Positions 63,636 through 64,000 of a stretch of DNA of 64,000 nt are shown here, piece after piece. Numbering within the stretch: position 1 is the stretch's first letter; the number at the start of each line of letters is the position of its first letter. A program made the position numbers and the translations under genes. This DNA comes from Casimicrobiaceae bacterium (lineage in GTDB: Bacteria; Pseudomonadota; Gammaproteobacteria; Burkholderiales; Casimicrobiaceae). The notes beneath the pieces were generated by a model, which did no database searches, was not told where the DNA came from, and saw only the letters and a list, made by a program, of their open reading frames with translations. Location of the stretch: assembly GCA_026646885.1 (NCBI GenBank), contig JAPKHK010000002.1:1-64000 (forward strand). The letters are read 5' to 3'.

Positions 63636-64000
63636 ATGCTTGCGCGACTAAAATTCTTGGTACTTTTTCTTGCTTGGGCGTGCTCCTTGGGGTGCGCGCC
63701 GGCGGTGCGCGCGTTGACTCAGCCCAAGGCACCCCAGACCAGTGAAATACCGCGCGTGGCGCTGGTGATAGGGAACAACGATTATCAGCAAGTCCAGAAG
63801 CTCAACAATGCCGTGCCTGATGCCAGGGCAATGGCCAAGGAGTTTCGCGCGCTGGGCTTCGATGTAATCGAGAAGATCAACGTCGACCAGCGGGCGATGA
63901 AAGCGGCGGTGCGCGAATTCGTGAAGCGCGTGGGCAATGGTGGGGTGGGGGCGTTCTTCTACGCCGGCCACGGTGTCCAGGAGGGCGGCGACAATTATCT
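63636..64000 (+). CDS. caspase-like (peptidase C14) protein, 5' part
   Basis: The frame from ATG 63636 stays open to the window edge (121 codons). A signal peptide or lipobox-like stretch (FLVLFLAWACSLGCAPAVRA) is followed by a caspase/metacaspase p20 start: RVALVIGNNDY, LNNAVPDARAMAKEF and the catalytic His region FFYAGHGVQEGG. The catalytic Cys is outside the window. Bacterial proteins of this type are exported or lipid-anchored cysteine peptidases of poorly known role. It shares a 252-base divergent promoter region with the RCC1-repeat gene. Confidence 0.8.
   Translation, partial: MLARLKFLVLFLAWACSLGCAPAVRALTQPKAPQTSEIPRVALVIGNNDYQQVQKLNNAVPDARAMAKEFRALGFDVIEKINVDQRAMKAAVREFVKRVGNGGVGAFFYAGHGVQEGGDNY

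Overview
The window is about 64 kb of GC-rich bacterial DNA with dense, often overlapping genes. Gene content and order (ispD-ispF; ribBA-ribH-nusB-thiL-pgpA-pncC-recA-recX, with alaS further on; glcDEF; thrH) point to a betaproteobacterium, perhaps near Rhodocyclales/Nitrosomonadales. That placement is an inference from gene order and protein flavour, not a computed result. No rRNA gene, tRNA gene or CRISPR array was recognised.

Left part (1-13.4 kb). The first 364 bases are a scar of three broken genes: the tail of an RluA-type pseudouridine synthase, an IS3-type transposase fragment, and the first 26 codons of trxC. An efflux operon on the minus strand (adaptor, RND pump, DUF2892 protein, trxC stump) is divergent from an ArsR-type regulator. 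A perfect 22-bp palindrome lies inside the operon's promoter. Next come a TetR-controlled tripartite ABC export operon, an unusual SEC-C/TPR/glycosyltransferase fusion, and a penicillin-acylase family gene.

Middle (13.5-43 kb). This holds a glycolate oxidase cluster (glcD, an extra FAD oxidase, glcE, glcF), a membrane-fused spermidine-synthase-like protein, ThrH, an exported S9 peptidase, a dCache-HAMP-PAS histidine kinase, a dienelactone-hydrolase-like protein and ispDF. A second RND operon follows, led by its own TetR gene under two matching operator-like palindromes. Then come an SDR/DUF2269 pair, an HD-GYP protein, and the riboflavin/thiamine/phospholipid/recombination housekeeping run ending in recA-recX.

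Accessory island (about 44.6-54.4 kb). It lies on the recX-alaS interval, which is short in many proteobacteria. It contains a PIN/RHH toxin-antitoxin pair, a truncated IS4 transposase, a HigBA-like pair, a 5'-truncated RHS polymorphic toxin with a probable membrane-anchored immunity gene, a group II intron, and a small gene pair resembling mobilisation proteins. The RHS toxin tail plus its neighbour is the best candidate for a poorly described system.

Right part (54.6-64 kb). A two-gene membrane operon of unknown role is followed by alaS and msrA. A 1258-residue exported RCC1-repeat/BACON protein with a strong intrinsic terminator comes next. Divergent from it is the start of a caspase-like (peptidase C14) gene that runs off the window.
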